The position numbers and the translations under genes were made by a program. Positions 47,266 through 56,961 of a stretch of DNA of 64,000 nucleotides are shown here, in pieces. The notes beneath the pieces were generated by a model. That model did not search any database. It worked only from the letters and a program-made list of their open reading frames with translations, and had not been told where the DNA came from. The number at the start of each line of letters is the position of its first letter. The first letter of the stretch is position 1. The DNA is from Alphaproteobacteria bacterium (GTDB taxonomy: Bacteria > Pseudomonadota > Alphaproteobacteria > Micavibrionales > Micavibrionaceae), in contig JAGNKE010000002.1 in assembly GCA_018000295.1 (NCBI GenBank), positions 89,501-153,500 on the forward strand, written 5' to 3'.

Positions 47266-47796
47266 ATGACCGCACTGAAACTGGAAAAGCTGAGCACTTT
47301 GATCGCGGAGGATACACAGCCGATGCGCGACCTCATCACGGCGGTCCTCAAAAAACTCGGAGTCGGCACGATCATTCCGGCCAATGACGGCGAGGAAGCC
47401 TTCGCCGCCTTTTGCCGCTTTAACCCCGACATCATCATCACTGACTGGCACATGACGCCCATGAGCGGCATTGACCTTGTGAATCATGTCCGCCGCTCCA
47501 GCGCCTCCCCCAACCGCCTGGTCCCCGTCATCATGCTGACGGGTTATAGCGCCGCGGCACGCATCACCTCCTCGCGGGATCAGGGCATTACGGAATATCT
47601 GACCAAGCCGTTCGACGCCCACAACCTGATCCGCAAGATCCTTCACGTCATCAACGCGCCCCGGGATTTTGTCCTTAACGGCAGCTATTTCGGACCCGAC
47701 CGCCGCCGCAAAAAAAGCGCGGCTTATCTCGGCCCGTTCCGCCGCGCCGCCGACACGCCGGGGAAAAACCCTGAAATGGAGGGCGGTGGACCATGA
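47266..47796 (+). CDS. response regulator with C-terminal GPDRRR tail, copy 2
   Basis: 176 residues, a close paralog of the protein at 46097: TLIAEDTQPMRDLI, phospho-Asp in IIITDWHMTPMSG, PVIMLTGYSAAARI, EYLTKPFDAHNL, then YFGPDRRRKKSAAYLGPFRR and a Pro/Gly-rich end. Its last four bases overlap the start of the partner gene (ATGA arrangement), indicating translational coupling. Confidence 0.92.
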   Translation: MTALKLEKLSTLIAEDTQPMRDLITAVLKKLGVGTIIPANDGEEAFAAFCRFNPDIIITDWHMTPMSGIDLVNHVRRSSASPNRLVPVIMLTGYSAAARITSSRDQGITEYLTKPFDAHNLIRKILHVINAPRDFVLNGSYFGPDRRRKKSAAYLGPFRRAADTPGKNPEMEGGGP

Positions 47797-48293
47797 AGAA
47801 AATCAGACAGCCGGAAAACAATGTCAGGATCATCCGTGCCACCAATCTCCTGCGCTCGAAAATCGGAACCGGAAAAATCTCCCCGGAAGTCATTCAGGAA
47901 TGCCAGAAGGTCATTGAGGAAAACGACATCGACTTCTCCCCGCTCGCCCGCGAGTTTCTCGATTCTCTGGCGCAAACCATTCGCCTGACCCGCGCCCGCG
48001 AAATCTCGGAACAGCAAGCAGTCGAAAGAATGGCCGGCTGCGTCATGCAGCTCAAGGCCAACGCCGCCGTTTTCCATTATCGGCTGGTCGGCAATCTGGC
48101 GCAGGTCATGCTGGGCTTTCTCGAAAGCCTGACCCATATCGACGACAACGCGCTGGAAATCGTCGATGCCCACCACAAGACCCTGAACGCGATTATCGCC
48201 AAGCAAATGAAGGGCGACGGCGGCCAGCACGGTCAGGAACTCCAGCAGGAACTGATCCGCGCCTGCGAGCGCTACAAGCGCAACACAGGATAA
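47793..48293 (+). CDS. helical partner protein of the response regulator, copy 2
   Basis: 166 residues, paralog of the protein at 46613 with the same length and conserved NAA-x-FHY helix. It begins MKKIRQPENNVRIIRATNLL. The module response-regulator plus partner is therefore duplicated head-to-tail. It is convergent with serA (6-bp gap). Confidence 0.75.
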   Translation: MKKIRQPENNVRIIRATNLLRSKIGTGKISPEVIQECQKVIEENDIDFSPLAREFLDSLAQTIRLTRAREISEQQAVERMAGCVMQLKANAAVFHYRLVGNLAQVMLGFLESLTHIDDNALEIVDAHHKTLNAIIAKQMKGDGGQHGQELQQELIRACERYKRNTG

Positions 48294-48299
48294 CGGCGC

Positions 48300-49877
48300 C
48301 TAGAATCTCAGGCGCTTGACGCTTTCGATCTGCGGCAGGGCTTCGACCTTCTCGAACAGATCATCCGGCAGCGGCGCATCAAGGGAGACCAGACACACCG
48401 CCGTCTCGCCCGCTTTCACGCGGCCCAGACGGAAATCGGCGATATTCTGCCCGCCATCCGCCAGAATCATGCCAAGGCCTCCAATCAGTCCCAGCTTGTC
48501 CTTGTTGCGGATGAACAGCATATCCCGGGTCAGCGCCGCCTCGACAGGCACACCCTCGATATTCACGACCCGCGGCTCCTTGCCGGTAAACAGCGTTCCC
48601 GTAACGTTACGGGTCCGCTTGGTGGTCTTGACGATCAGGTTGATCATCGACCGCCAGTTCCGCCCGTTTTTATCATAGCTCTGTTTGATCTTGATCCCAC
48701 GGGCCTCAGCCACTTTCAAAGCATTGACCATATTGATGCTCTCCGTCTGCGCCCCCAGCAGATGCGCGATAATCACGGACGTGATCGGGTCGGTGTTGAT
48801 ATCGGTGACGGTTCCCTCGTACTCAATTTCGATTCCCTGAATCGCATGATCCGTGATTTGCCCGGCGAACTCACCCAACTGCGCCCCCAGAGCCAGATAA
48901 GGTTTCAGGCGCGGCGCATCTTCGGCAGAAATCGAAGGCATATTCAAAGCATTCGTCACCGCCCCGTTCATCAGGTAATCCGCCATCTGCTCGGCAACCT
49001 GCAGCGCCACATTGACCTGCGCCTCGGTCGTCGATGCGCCCAGATGCGGGGTGCAGATCAGCCTCGGATGATTAAAGAGAATATTCTCCTTCGCCGGCTC
49101 AACCTCGAACACATCCAGCCCCGCTCCGGCGACCTTGCCGGAATCGAGCGCCGCCTTGAGATCGGCTTCAACAATCAGCCCGCCGCGCGCACAGTTAATG
49201 ATATAAACGCCGTCCTTCATTTGTGCGATCGTCTCGGCATTGATCATATTGCTGGTCTTGTCGTTCTTCGGCACATGGATCGTGATGAAATCCGACCGCG
49301 CATAAATCTCTTCAAGCTCAACCTTTTCGACCCCGATATCCTGCGCCCGCTCGGCGGTCAGGAACGGATCATACGCAATAACCTTCATCTTGAGGCCCAG
49401 CGCCCGGTCCGCGACGATCGAACCGATATTGCCGCACCCGATGACACCGAGAGTCTTGTTATAAAGCTCTGTACCCATAAACTTGCTTTTTTCCCACTTC
49501 CCGGCATGGGTACTGGCATTCGCCTGCGGAATTTGGCGGGCAAGGGAAAACATCATGGCAATCGCGTGCTCCGCTGTCGTGATCGAATTCCCGAACGGCG
49601 TGTTCATCACCACGATCCCGGCATTGGTCGCAGCGGGGATATCGACGTTATCGACCCCGATTCCGGCCCGTCCGATGACTTTCAGATTCTTGGCCGCCGC
49701 AATCATGGCCGCATTGACCTTGGTTTCGCTGCGGATCGCCAGACCGTCATACTGGTCGATGATGGCAAGCTGCTCCGCAGGGCTAAGGCCCGCTTTGAAG
49801 TCAACCTCAACTCCGGCTTTCTTGAAGATTTCGATGGCAAGGGGGTCCAGCTTGTCGCTGATGAGAACTTTAGGCAT
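48300..49877 (-). CDS. serA: D-3-phosphoglycerate dehydrogenase (long form)
   Basis: 525 residues. Substrate/NAD domains with GRAGIGVDNVDIPAATNAGI, Rossmann motif LGVIGCGNIGSIVADRA, catalytic-site segments NCARGGLIVEADL and HPRLICTPHLGASTTEAQ (catalytic His), then an intervening ASB domain and a C-terminal ACT domain (LGLIGGLGMILADGGQNIAD). Oxidises 3-phosphoglycerate, first step of serine synthesis. The ASB-plus-ACT type is the longer form also found in Mycobacterium and Bacillus. Confidence 0.97.
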   Translation of the reverse strand: MPKVLISDKLDPLAIEIFKKAGVEVDFKAGLSPAEQLAIIDQYDGLAIRSETKVNAAMIAAAKNLKVIGRAGIGVDNVDIPAATNAGIVVMNTPFGNSITTAEHAIAMMFSLARQIPQANASTHAGKWEKSKFMGTELYNKTLGVIGCGNIGSIVADRALGLKMKVIAYDPFLTAERAQDIGVEKVELEEIYARSDFITIHVPKNDKTSNMINAETIAQMKDGVYIINCARGGLIVEADLKAALDSGKVAGAGLDVFEVEPAKENILFNHPRLICTPHLGASTTEAQVNVALQVAEQMADYLMNGAVTNALNMPSISAEDAPRLKPYLALGAQLGEFAGQITDHAIQGIEIEYEGTVTDINTDPITSVIIAHLLGAQTESINMVNALKVAEARGIKIKQSYDKNGRNWRSMINLIVKTTKRTRNVTGTLFTGKEPRVVNIEGVPVEAALTRDMLFIRNKDKLGLIGGLGMILADGGQNIADFRLGRVKAGETAVCLVSLDAPLPDDLFEKVEALPQIESVKRLRF

Positions 49878-49951
49878 CCTATGACTCCTATTTTGTCTTG
49901 TTAGGAAAACAGGCGATCAGAACTATGCGAGATTAGAGAAGATGTAAAGAA

Positions 49952-51208
49952 TTATTCTTCCAGATAATCCAGATCGGTCCCGAAGGTCTCCTTCAGACTG
50001 GCCAGCGCGATGAACGCCAGCACAAGCATTAGCCCCACAACGCTCAAACCCGCCATCGTGACTCCAAGACTCCCCTTGAGTCCCTGAAAAATCGAGGTAC
50101 TGAGAATGACCGACCCGCGCACCATATTGGGAATACTGGTCGCCGCCGTAGCGCGGATATTAGTCCCAAACTGCTCAGCCCCCATCTGCACAAACATCGC
50201 CCAGTAGCCCGTCCCGATCCCGAGCAAAAGACAAAGCCCGTAATACGCCTCCAGCGAATGATGCGGCCCCCAGACATAAACGCAGGAAAATATACCCGTC
50301 AGGGTCAGGAAAACCGCGACCGCCTTCTTCCGGCTCCGCAGCAACTGGCTGAGCAATCCGCTGAACATATCCCCGATCACCAGCCCGACATAGCAGAACA
50401 GCACAGCCCTCCCCGCTGTAGGCAATTCGCCTTGCATCCCGAAATCCTTGGCGAACTCCGGCGTAAAGGTGATAAACAGCCCGACAACAGCCCATAGCGG
50501 CATCCCCACCACGATCACCGCGATATATTTCCGCAGCGAAGCCGGCCGCAGCAATATAAGGGGATTCCCGGGCTTCAAAAGCTTCTTCCCTTCCTTGCCC
50601 TGCTGGCTCATCATTTCGAACATCGAGGACTCCCGCACCTGAAAGCGCAGCACGAGCAATCCCAGCCCCATGATCCCGCCGATCACATAAGCCGTCCGCC
50701 AGTCGAAGATATCCGCCACCACCGCAGCAAAAACCGCCCCCGCCACCCCGATGGACGCGATAAAAGTGGTCCCGAGGCCGCGCAAAGCTCTGGGCAAAAG
50801 CTCGGAAGCCAGCGTCACACCCGCGCCCAGTTCCCCGGCCAACCCGATCCCGGAGATAAACCGCAGCACGGCATATTGCTCGACGGACCAGACAAACCCG
50901 TTGAGGATATTGGCGATCGAATACATCAGGATGGAGCCGAACAAAACCGATACCCGCCCCATGCGGTCACCCCACACCCCCCAGATCAGCCCGCCGACCA
51001 GCAGACCCGCCATCTGGGTGTTCAAAAGAAAAATCCCCGTTTCAAGCAGCTGCTCCTCGGGCACCTGCAGATCCTTGAGACTCTGCACGCGCACGATATT
51101 AAACAGCAGAAGATCGAAGATATCGACGAAATACCCCAGTGTCGCCACCAGGATGGTCATCATGGTCGCCCGCTCGATCTCGTATTTCTTCTCAAGCGAG
51201 GACAACAT
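49952..51208 (-). CDS. MFS transporter located between serA and serC
   Basis: 418 residues with twelve predicted helices. Loop motif WGVWGDRMGRVSVLFGS (helix 2-3 signature), GIGLAGELGAGVTLASELLP in helix 4, a second-half loop LLRSRKKAVAVFL. It belongs to the metabolite:proton symporter part of the major facilitator superfamily (sugar-acid/aromatic acid type). It starts three bases after serC, so it is co-transcribed with it; a link to serine or a precursor is inference from this position only. Confidence 0.9.
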   Translation of the reverse strand: MLSSLEKKYEIERATMMTILVATLGYFVDIFDLLLFNIVRVQSLKDLQVPEEQLLETGIFLLNTQMAGLLVGGLIWGVWGDRMGRVSVLFGSILMYSIANILNGFVWSVEQYAVLRFISGIGLAGELGAGVTLASELLPRALRGLGTTFIASIGVAGAVFAAVVADIFDWRTAYVIGGIMGLGLLVLRFQVRESSMFEMMSQQGKEGKKLLKPGNPLILLRPASLRKYIAVIVVGMPLWAVVGLFITFTPEFAKDFGMQGELPTAGRAVLFCYVGLVIGDMFSGLLSQLLRSRKKAVAVFLTLTGIFSCVYVWGPHHSLEAYYGLCLLLGIGTGYWAMFVQMGAEQFGTNIRATAATSIPNMVRGSVILSTSIFQGLKGSLGVTMAGLSVVGLMLVLAFIALASLKETFGTDLDYLEE

Positions 51209-51211
51209 GGA

Positions 51212-52390
51212 TCAGGCGGCCTTCTGGCCCTGTGTCTCGGATTTGGCCTTGGCGTAAGACCATTCGATCCACGGAACGAGCGCCTCGACATCCGCCGCCT
51301 CGACCGTCGCCCCGCACCAGATGCGAAGTCCGGCGGGCGCGTCGCGGTAACCGGCGATATCGTAACCCGCGCCTTCTTTCTCCAGAAGCTTGGTCATCGC
51401 CTTGATAAAATTTTCCTGATCGGCAGCCGCCAGCCCCTTGAACCACGCATCCGAAATCTTTAGGCAAACCGAGGTTTTGGAAACCGTTTCGCTTGTTTCA
51501 GCCAGAAATTCGATCCAGTCCGTTTTGCTGACCCACTTCTCGATAACAGCGAAATTCTCCGCCGTCCGCTTGATGGTACCCTTAAGCCCGCCGATGCTCT
51601 TGACCCAGCGCAGCGCATCCAGACAATCCTCGACCGCCAGCATGGACGGCGTATTGATCGTCGCGCCTTCGAACAGCGCTTCGTTCAGCTTGTCCTTCGC
51701 GGTCATGCGGAAAATTTTCGGCAGAGCGCGATCCGGCTTGTAGCTCTCCAGCCGCTCGACGGCGCGGGGTGAAAGCACCAGCATTCCGTGCGCGGCCTCC
51801 CCGCCCAGCACCTTCTGCCAGCTCCACGTCACAACATCCAGCTTCTCCCAAGGCAAATCGTAGGCGAACACCGCCGACGTCGCATCGCAGAACGTCAAGC
51901 CCTCGCGCTTCGCGCTGATCCAGTCGCCGTTGGGAACCCGAACGCCCGAAGTCGTGCCATTCCAGACGAAAACCGTATCCCGTTTGGAATCTGCTTGCGA
52001 AAGATCGGGAATTCCACCGTAATGAGCTTCGAACGTCCGCGTATCGGAAATCTTGAGCTGCCCGGTAATATCTTTGAGCCAATCAGAAGAAAACGCCTCC
52101 CATGCGAAAACATCGACGCCCCGCGCGCCCAGCATCGACCACAGCGCCATTTCAAACGCGCCCGTATCGGAAGCCGGAACGATCCCGACGCGGTAATCGG
52201 CGGGAATACTAAGAATGTCCTTATGCAGGTCGATAACCTCTTTTAACTGAGCCTTCAGCGGCCCCGCCCGATGCGAACGCCCCAGCATCGCGCCCTTAAG
52301 CGCATCGAAACTCCAGCCGGGCCGCTTGGCGCACGGGCCGGAAGAAAAACAGGGATTGTTCGGTTTGCGTTGCGGTTTTTCCATGATCAT
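51212..52390 (-). CDS. serC: phosphoserine aminotransferase
   Basis: 392 residues (a second ATG two codons in is possible). It opens with [16 protein letters not shown], the start used by the alphaproteobacterial/archaeal-type SerC, with [38 protein letters not shown], and the PLP-Lys region [19 protein letters not shown]. Transaminates 3-phosphohydroxypyruvate with glutamate, second step of serine synthesis and a step of pyridoxal phosphate synthesis. It is divergent from serB, sharing a 157-bp intergenic region. Confidence 0.95.
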   Translation of the reverse strand: MIMEKPQRKPNNPCFSSGPCAKRPGWSFDALKGAMLGRSHRAGPLKAQLKEVIDLHKDILSIPADYRVGIVPASDTGAFEMALWSMLGARGVDVFAWEAFSSDWLKDITGQLKISDTRTFEAHYGGIPDLSQADSKRDTVFVWNGTTSGVRVPNGDWISAKREGLTFCDATSAVFAYDLPWEKLDVVTWSWQKVLGGEAAHGMLVLSPRAVERLESYKPDRALPKIFRMTAKDKLNEALFEGATINTPSMLAVEDCLDALRWVKSIGGLKGTIKRTAENFAVIEKWVSKTDWIEFLAETSETVSKTSVCLKISDAWFKGLAAADQENFIKAMTKLLEKEGAGYDIAGYRDAPAGLRIWCGATVEAADVEALVPWIEWSYAKAKSETQGQKAA

Positions 52391-52547
52391 GTCTTTCAGG
52401 TGTGTATGACCCGCTTGCGGGCTTAAATACTAAAAATGGGTTTTGAATGTGGACAATTTCCCGCTCAAGGGTTAAGGAATTTCTGAAAGGCTGGCAAGTC
52501 TTTTTCGCACGACAGCAAAACGCACTGCCTCCGAAAGATAACGAAAA

Positions 52548-53450
52548 ATGTCCAACGTCCTCATCCTCGTCGCCTCCGAAGGCAATACGCCGCTCACCGA
52601 CCGCCATTTCAAGGAAGCGGCGGGTGTTCTGAGCCATTATAATATTGAGCCAGACGGAAAGCGCCGCTGGCTGGATAAGAATAAGGCTGGTGAAATAAGC
52701 ATCTACGGCAACCCGCAAAGCGCCGTCATCTCTCACCTCCGCGATTTTTTTGCAAAGGACAAAATTGATTTTTTCATAACCCCTGCAAGCAACCGCCAGA
52801 AAAAACTCCTGCTCGCCGACATGGACTCGACCATCGCCGCCACCGAGACCCTCGACGAACTCGCCGCTTTCGCCGGAATAAAGGACAAGATCGCCGCCAT
52901 CACCGCTCTGGCCATGGAAGGCAAGCTGGATTTTAAAGCCGCCCTGAAGGAACGCGTCGGTTTACTGAAGGATTTGCCTATTTCCGCCATGAAAGAGACT
53001 TTGGATGAAACGGCCCTGAACCCCGGCGCAGAAATTTTTGCACCGACCATGCGCGCACAAGGCGCCACCTGCGTGCTTGTTTCCGGCGGCTTTACCTTCT
53101 TCACAGAAGCCATCGCGAAGCGTAGTGGCTTCGAATTCAATCACGGAAACATTCTGGAAATAGAAAACGATAAACTGACCGGACAAGTCCGTGAACCGAT
53201 CCTCGATAAATTCGCGAAAGTCTCCTTTCTGGAGCGATACATGAAGGAAAAGAATCTGAAGCCGGAGGATTGCCTGACCATCGGCGACGGCGCCAACGAC
53301 ATCCCGATGCTGAAAAAAGCAGGGCTGGGCATCGGTTACCGCCCGAAACAGGCCGTTCTGGATGAAGTGGACAACGCGATTCTTTATGGCGACCTGACCA
53401 CCGCCCTCTACGCACAGGGCTATTCGGCAAAATATTTCAGGACGCTCTGA
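52548..53450 (+). CDS. serB: phosphoserine phosphatase
   Basis: 300 residues. An N-terminal part (about 1-85) is followed by the HAD-superfamily catalytic domain with LLADMDSTIAATETLDELA (nucleophile Asp91, Asp93), VLVSGGFTFFTEAIA with the motif II Ser, and DCLTIGDGANDIPMLKKAG (motif III-IV). Final step of serine synthesis. With serA and serC the full pathway lies within 5.2 kb, on both sides of a divergent promoter region. Confidence 0.95.
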   Translation: MSNVLILVASEGNTPLTDRHFKEAAGVLSHYNIEPDGKRRWLDKNKAGEISIYGNPQSAVISHLRDFFAKDKIDFFITPASNRQKKLLLADMDSTIAATETLDELAAFAGIKDKIAAITALAMEGKLDFKAALKERVGLLKDLPISAMKETLDETALNPGAEIFAPTMRAQGATCVLVSGGFTFFTEAIAKRSGFEFNHGNILEIENDKLTGQVREPILDKFAKVSFLERYMKEKNLKPEDCLTIGDGANDIPMLKKAGLGIGYRPKQAVLDEVDNAILYGDLTTALYAQGYSAKYFRTL

Positions 53451-53480
53451 AAAGGCGGTTTTCCTTTAATCCCCGTTTTG

Positions 53481-53495
53481 TTAAAGTGTCGTTAA
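53481..53495. promoter_or_regulatory. CtrA-type box upstream of the AAA ATPase
   Basis: Exact TTAA-N7-TTAA (TTAAAGTGTCGTTAA), 71-85 bp before the ATG at 53566: the same distance as the box before the adhesin. Confidence 0.5.
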
Positions 53496-53565
53496 TCTGA
53501 AAAGATTAAGGTATGAAGGCCGACGTGGCTGAAGGACACCGGAAAAGCAAGTTTTACAGGTCGTT

Positions 53566-54804
53566 ATGACACATAAATGGGACTATCTCGTATCGGATGA
53601 AGCACTCGAAGGGCTGATCCGTGAATATTGTAACGACTTCACGGCACTGGAGCGTCAGGGCCGCTATCCCCCGATCACGGGCCGCGATAACGAAATCGAC
53701 GATTGCATCCTGATCCTGCTGCAGCGTGGGCGCAAGAACTGCTGTCTGCTGGCCCCCGCCGGGGTGGGTAAAACCGCCGCCGTAGTAGGATTGGCGCAGC
53801 GTGTTGTAGCGGAAACGGTTCCCAACTATCTGAAAAACGCCCGCGTTCTCGAAGTCGATTTGGCGCGTATGGCCTCCGGCACCTCCAGCCGCGCCGAGTT
53901 TCAGGCCCGTCTCATGCCTTTTTGTAAGGGCGTGGCCGAACGCTACCATGATCCGGATCACCCGCGCTACATCCTGTTTCTCGACGAGATTCACCAGATT
54001 ATGCCAAGCTGCGTGGGGAGCTCCTACGCCGGGATGTCGGACACGATGAAACCCTACCTGACTGCAGGGGATTTGCTGGTCATGGGCGCAACCACGCTCG
54101 ATGAATACAGGCTTCACGTCGAACACGACCCGGCGCTCGACCGTCGTTTCCAGAAGGTCTTCCTGAAGATTCCATCCACGGACGAAACATACCAAATCAT
54201 GAAGGGATTACGTCCATCGCACGAAAAACATCACAAAGTCACGGTTTCCAATTACCTTCTGATGCTGATCGTACGTCTCACCGACGAACATATGCGTAAA
54301 AGAAACCAGCCTGACAAATCCATCATCACCATGGATTCCGCGATGGCTTTCCACGTCCGCGAACATGGGATAGGAACGGAGTTGTCGGTGGAATCGATCT
54401 ATCATATGGTGGGTCGCGAAACGAAACTGAACAAAAACGCCCTGCACGATGATAAGAAGCTTGAGGAAATCTACAAACGCGTCGATATCATCGAAGGGGT
54501 AAGAGAAGCCGACGAAGCCGACAAGGACACCGGCCCCTACGACCCCGCAGCAAAACTCAAAAACGTCGAGATGGATCAGGCCTATCAAAGGCAGGTCGAA
54601 AAAGAGGCAGCCAAGGATAAGGAGCTTCTCAACCTCTCCCTCAAGGCACAACAGGATAAAACCGGAAACATCAGCACCGAGCAGAAACTCGCCGAACTGA
54701 CAGCAAAAATTGAGAAAAAACTTGAAGAGAAAGTGGAGAAAAAGCTCGAGGAAAAGGTCGGAGAAAAGATCGGAGAAAAGGTCAAGGGCAAAGACCAGCT
54801 ATAG
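53566..54804 (+). CDS. stand-alone ClpA/ClpB D1-like AAA ATPase with coiled tail
   Basis: 412 residues. One AAA module: ITGRDNEIDDCILILLQRGR before Walker A APAGVGKTAAVV (Lys69), Walker B YILFLDEIHQI (about 135-145), sensor-like MGATTLDEYR, and arginine-finger region DPALDRRFQKVF. This pattern matches the first nucleotide-binding domain of ClpA/ClpB. The N-terminal Clp repeat, the second AAA domain and a ClpP-loop are absent. The last about 100 residues are a Lys/Glu-rich coiled coil with short repeats (KLEEKVEKKLEEKVGEKIGE). Substrate unknown. Confidence 0.85.
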   Translation: MTHKWDYLVSDEALEGLIREYCNDFTALERQGRYPPITGRDNEIDDCILILLQRGRKNCCLLAPAGVGKTAAVVGLAQRVVAETVPNYLKNARVLEVDLARMASGTSSRAEFQARLMPFCKGVAERYHDPDHPRYILFLDEIHQIMPSCVGSSYAGMSDTMKPYLTAGDLLVMGATTLDEYRLHVEHDPALDRRFQKVFLKIPSTDETYQIMKGLRPSHEKHHKVTVSNYLLMLIVRLTDEHMRKRNQPDKSIITMDSAMAFHVREHGIGTELSVESIYHMVGRETKLNKNALHDDKKLEEIYKRVDIIEGVREADEADKDTGPYDPAAKLKNVEMDQAYQRQVEKEAAKDKELLNLSLKAQQDKTGNISTEQKLAELTAKIEKKLEEKVEKKLEEKVGEKIGEKVKGKDQL

Positions 54805-54842
54805 CCCCCACTCCGCCTCCATCATTTATATAATAAGCGCTT

Positions 54843-56786
54843 CTACACCAGCACACTGTGATCGGCAACCAGATTGCCGTTATTAATCATCTGCTCCAGC
54901 GTGGCGTCAAGCCCGCCTTCAAACACCGCAATCTTGGTAAACCGCCCGCCGTGATCGCCATCGGCATTGACCAGCAACTCCGTGGAACCGCGCCGCTCGA
55001 CCAACCGCACAAAATCGGCCAGACAATCGGTCAGCGCATCGTAACCCTCGAGAATATCGGTGAGGTTCAGGATATCCCCGCCCATTCCCGTCTCGAAATC
55101 CTGGATCACATCGATATGCTTGTCGAACGTATCGAACGCGAAAACATCGCTGCCCGCACCGCCGAACGCCTTGTCCCGCCCGCTGCCGATGACAAGGATA
55201 TCGTCCCCGGCCGAAGACCAGAGAACATCGTTCCCCTTCCCGCCGATCAGCATAACATCACCGTAATCATAGAGCGTGCTGGTCAGGTCGATAATATCGT
55301 TCCCCTTCCCGCCGTCGATGATCTCGATTCCCGCAATCCGCGCCCCGCTCGTCCCGTCCGGCCGATCGGAAAAGCGGTCGTCCAGAAACAGCGCATCATT
55401 ACCGTTCCCCAGCAAGAGCCGATCCACCCCGTCCCCGCCCTCGAACTGGTCGAAAATGCGCTGATGGCCGCGGATGCCAATATATTCGTTCGTTCCCGCA
55501 ACACCCACGGAGCCGACATTGTGTGCAGCATAACCGCCGCACCAGACATCGTCCCGCTCGGCATAGAGAACATCATCACCATCACCGCCATTCAGCCAAT
55601 CGGCACCTTGGCCGCCCCACAGCACATCGTTCCCGGCATCGCCGTTAAGAACATCATCGCCCTTCCCGCCATGCAGAGTATCCTCGCCGTCCCCACCATT
55701 AAGCGCATCATCGCCCGAACGCCCCCAGAGCACATCATCGCCCGCATCGCCGTTCAGGACGTCATCACCCTTCCCGCCGCGCAATTCGTCGTTCCCGTCT
55801 CCCCCATGCAGCAAATCGTTGCCGTGCCCGCCGCGCAGCACATCATCCCCGGTTCCACCCTCAAGGACATCGTCACCCGACCCGCCGTAAACCAGATCGT
55901 GTCCAGCGCCGCCCAGAAGATGATCCGCCCCGCCATAGCCGTAAACCGTGTCGTTCCCGCCCAGCGCGTCGATGACGTCCGCATCCGGCGTCCCCTCAAG
56001 AAGATCGTCCCCTTCCGTAGCACCACCGGGGGGATCGACCACAATGGTCCGCAGGTCGAAGGTTGAATTATCGCTGAAAACAAGCGTATCGATCCCGCTA
56101 TTGGCTGAAACGAACTGCCCGAGGATGGTAAAACTGCCCAGAGTGCCCATCGTCACGGTCAGATCATTCCCCACAACCGTAAAGACCAGATCGGCAAAAG
56201 CGATCCCGGCAGGAATACGAACGACATTGGTTTCCGTCGTATCGTCCTCGGTGATCGTATCCGTTCCCGCGCTGGCCAAATAGGTATCGGAGCCCGTTCC
56301 GCCCACAAGCGTATCGTTATCCTCGGCGCCGTCCAGCACGTCATCCCCAGCGCCGCCTTTGACGATATCATTGCCCAGTCCGCCGTTGATATTGTCGTGC
56401 CCCGGCCCGCCATCGAGAATATCATCACCCGCATTCCCCATGATGATGTCATTTCCAGCGTTTGCCCAGATGATATCGTTCCCGTTCGACCCGAAAAGCT
56501 GCATGTTTCCAAGTACATGGGTATTGCTGGCCAGGAAAATTATGTCGTTCCCGTTCGAGGCCGCGACGATCTCGATATCCGCGAATTGCTGGTTTCCGGC
56601 CGAATCTTCAATAAATAAGGCGGTATTAGAGACCGTAAACACAAGCGTATCGCTATCAGGTGTGCCAAAGTAAGAGGACAGCGTCTGGTTATAAACATCA
56701 TTAACCACCACGATATCCCCGCTATACGGATTGACAAGCGTTACGGAAAGCGGGCTAAGAGCACCGTTAAAGACAAAAAACGCCAT
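54843..56786 (-). CDS. RTX protein with many GGxGxDxxx repeats (putative T1SS substrate)
   Basis: 647 residues from ATG 56786; an in-frame GTG at 56795 adds MGS. There is no signal peptide. Calcium-binding nonapeptide repeats form at least two blocks (about 100-170 [20 protein letters not shown] and 265-400 [20 protein letters not shown]), plus a third near 530-560 ([20 protein letters not shown]). The end ([19 protein letters not shown]) matches the RTX C-terminal type I secretion signal region seen in the adhesin (DLSAILSSYDPLSDDIHDF). It is probably exported by the same type I machinery. Enzymatic domain not seen. It is convergent with the AAA ATPase. Confidence 0.88.
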   Translation of the reverse strand: MAFFVFNGALSPLSVTLVNPYSGDIVVVNDVYNQTLSSYFGTPDSDTLVFTVSNTALFIEDSAGNQQFADIEIVAASNGNDIIFLASNTHVLGNMQLFGSNGNDIIWANAGNDIIMGNAGDDILDGGPGHDNINGGLGNDIVKGGAGDDVLDGAEDNDTLVGGTGSDTYLASAGTDTITEDDTTETNVVRIPAGIAFADLVFTVVGNDLTVTMGTLGSFTILGQFVSANSGIDTLVFSDNSTFDLRTIVVDPPGGATEGDDLLEGTPDADVIDALGGNDTVYGYGGADHLLGGAGHDLVYGGSGDDVLEGGTGDDVLRGGHGNDLLHGGDGNDELRGGKGDDVLNGDAGDDVLWGRSGDDALNGGDGEDTLHGGKGDDVLNGDAGNDVLWGGQGADWLNGGDGDDVLYAERDDVWCGGYAAHNVGSVGVAGTNEYIGIRGHQRIFDQFEGGDGVDRLLLGNGNDALFLDDRFSDRPDGTSGARIAGIEIIDGGKGNDIIDLTSTLYDYGDVMLIGGKGNDVLWSSAGDDILVIGSGRDKAFGGAGSDVFAFDTFDKHIDVIQDFETGMGGDILNLTDILEGYDALTDCLADFVRLVERRGSTELLVNADGDHGGRFTKIAVFEGGLDATLEQMINNGNLVADHSVLV

Positions 56787-56961
56787 GGATCCCACACAAC
56801 TCTAGAAGCTTCTTTTCTTAAGCAAAATCCTGCAAAACGCCTGGAAAATGCCGACAATCCCAAATTATCGTTTACATAATAATTTTGGCACGAAATTGGT
56901 TATTATTTTGTTAAAAAACCGGATGTTTTTAACTTTTGGATAGATATATTACGGAAAAGAC

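Noticed and set aside
53513..53569. 18-codon upstream ORF overlapping the AAA gene start (ATGA)
   Set aside because: It lies where the -10 region would be if the CtrA site drives transcription, has no clear ribosome-binding site, and is too short to judge.
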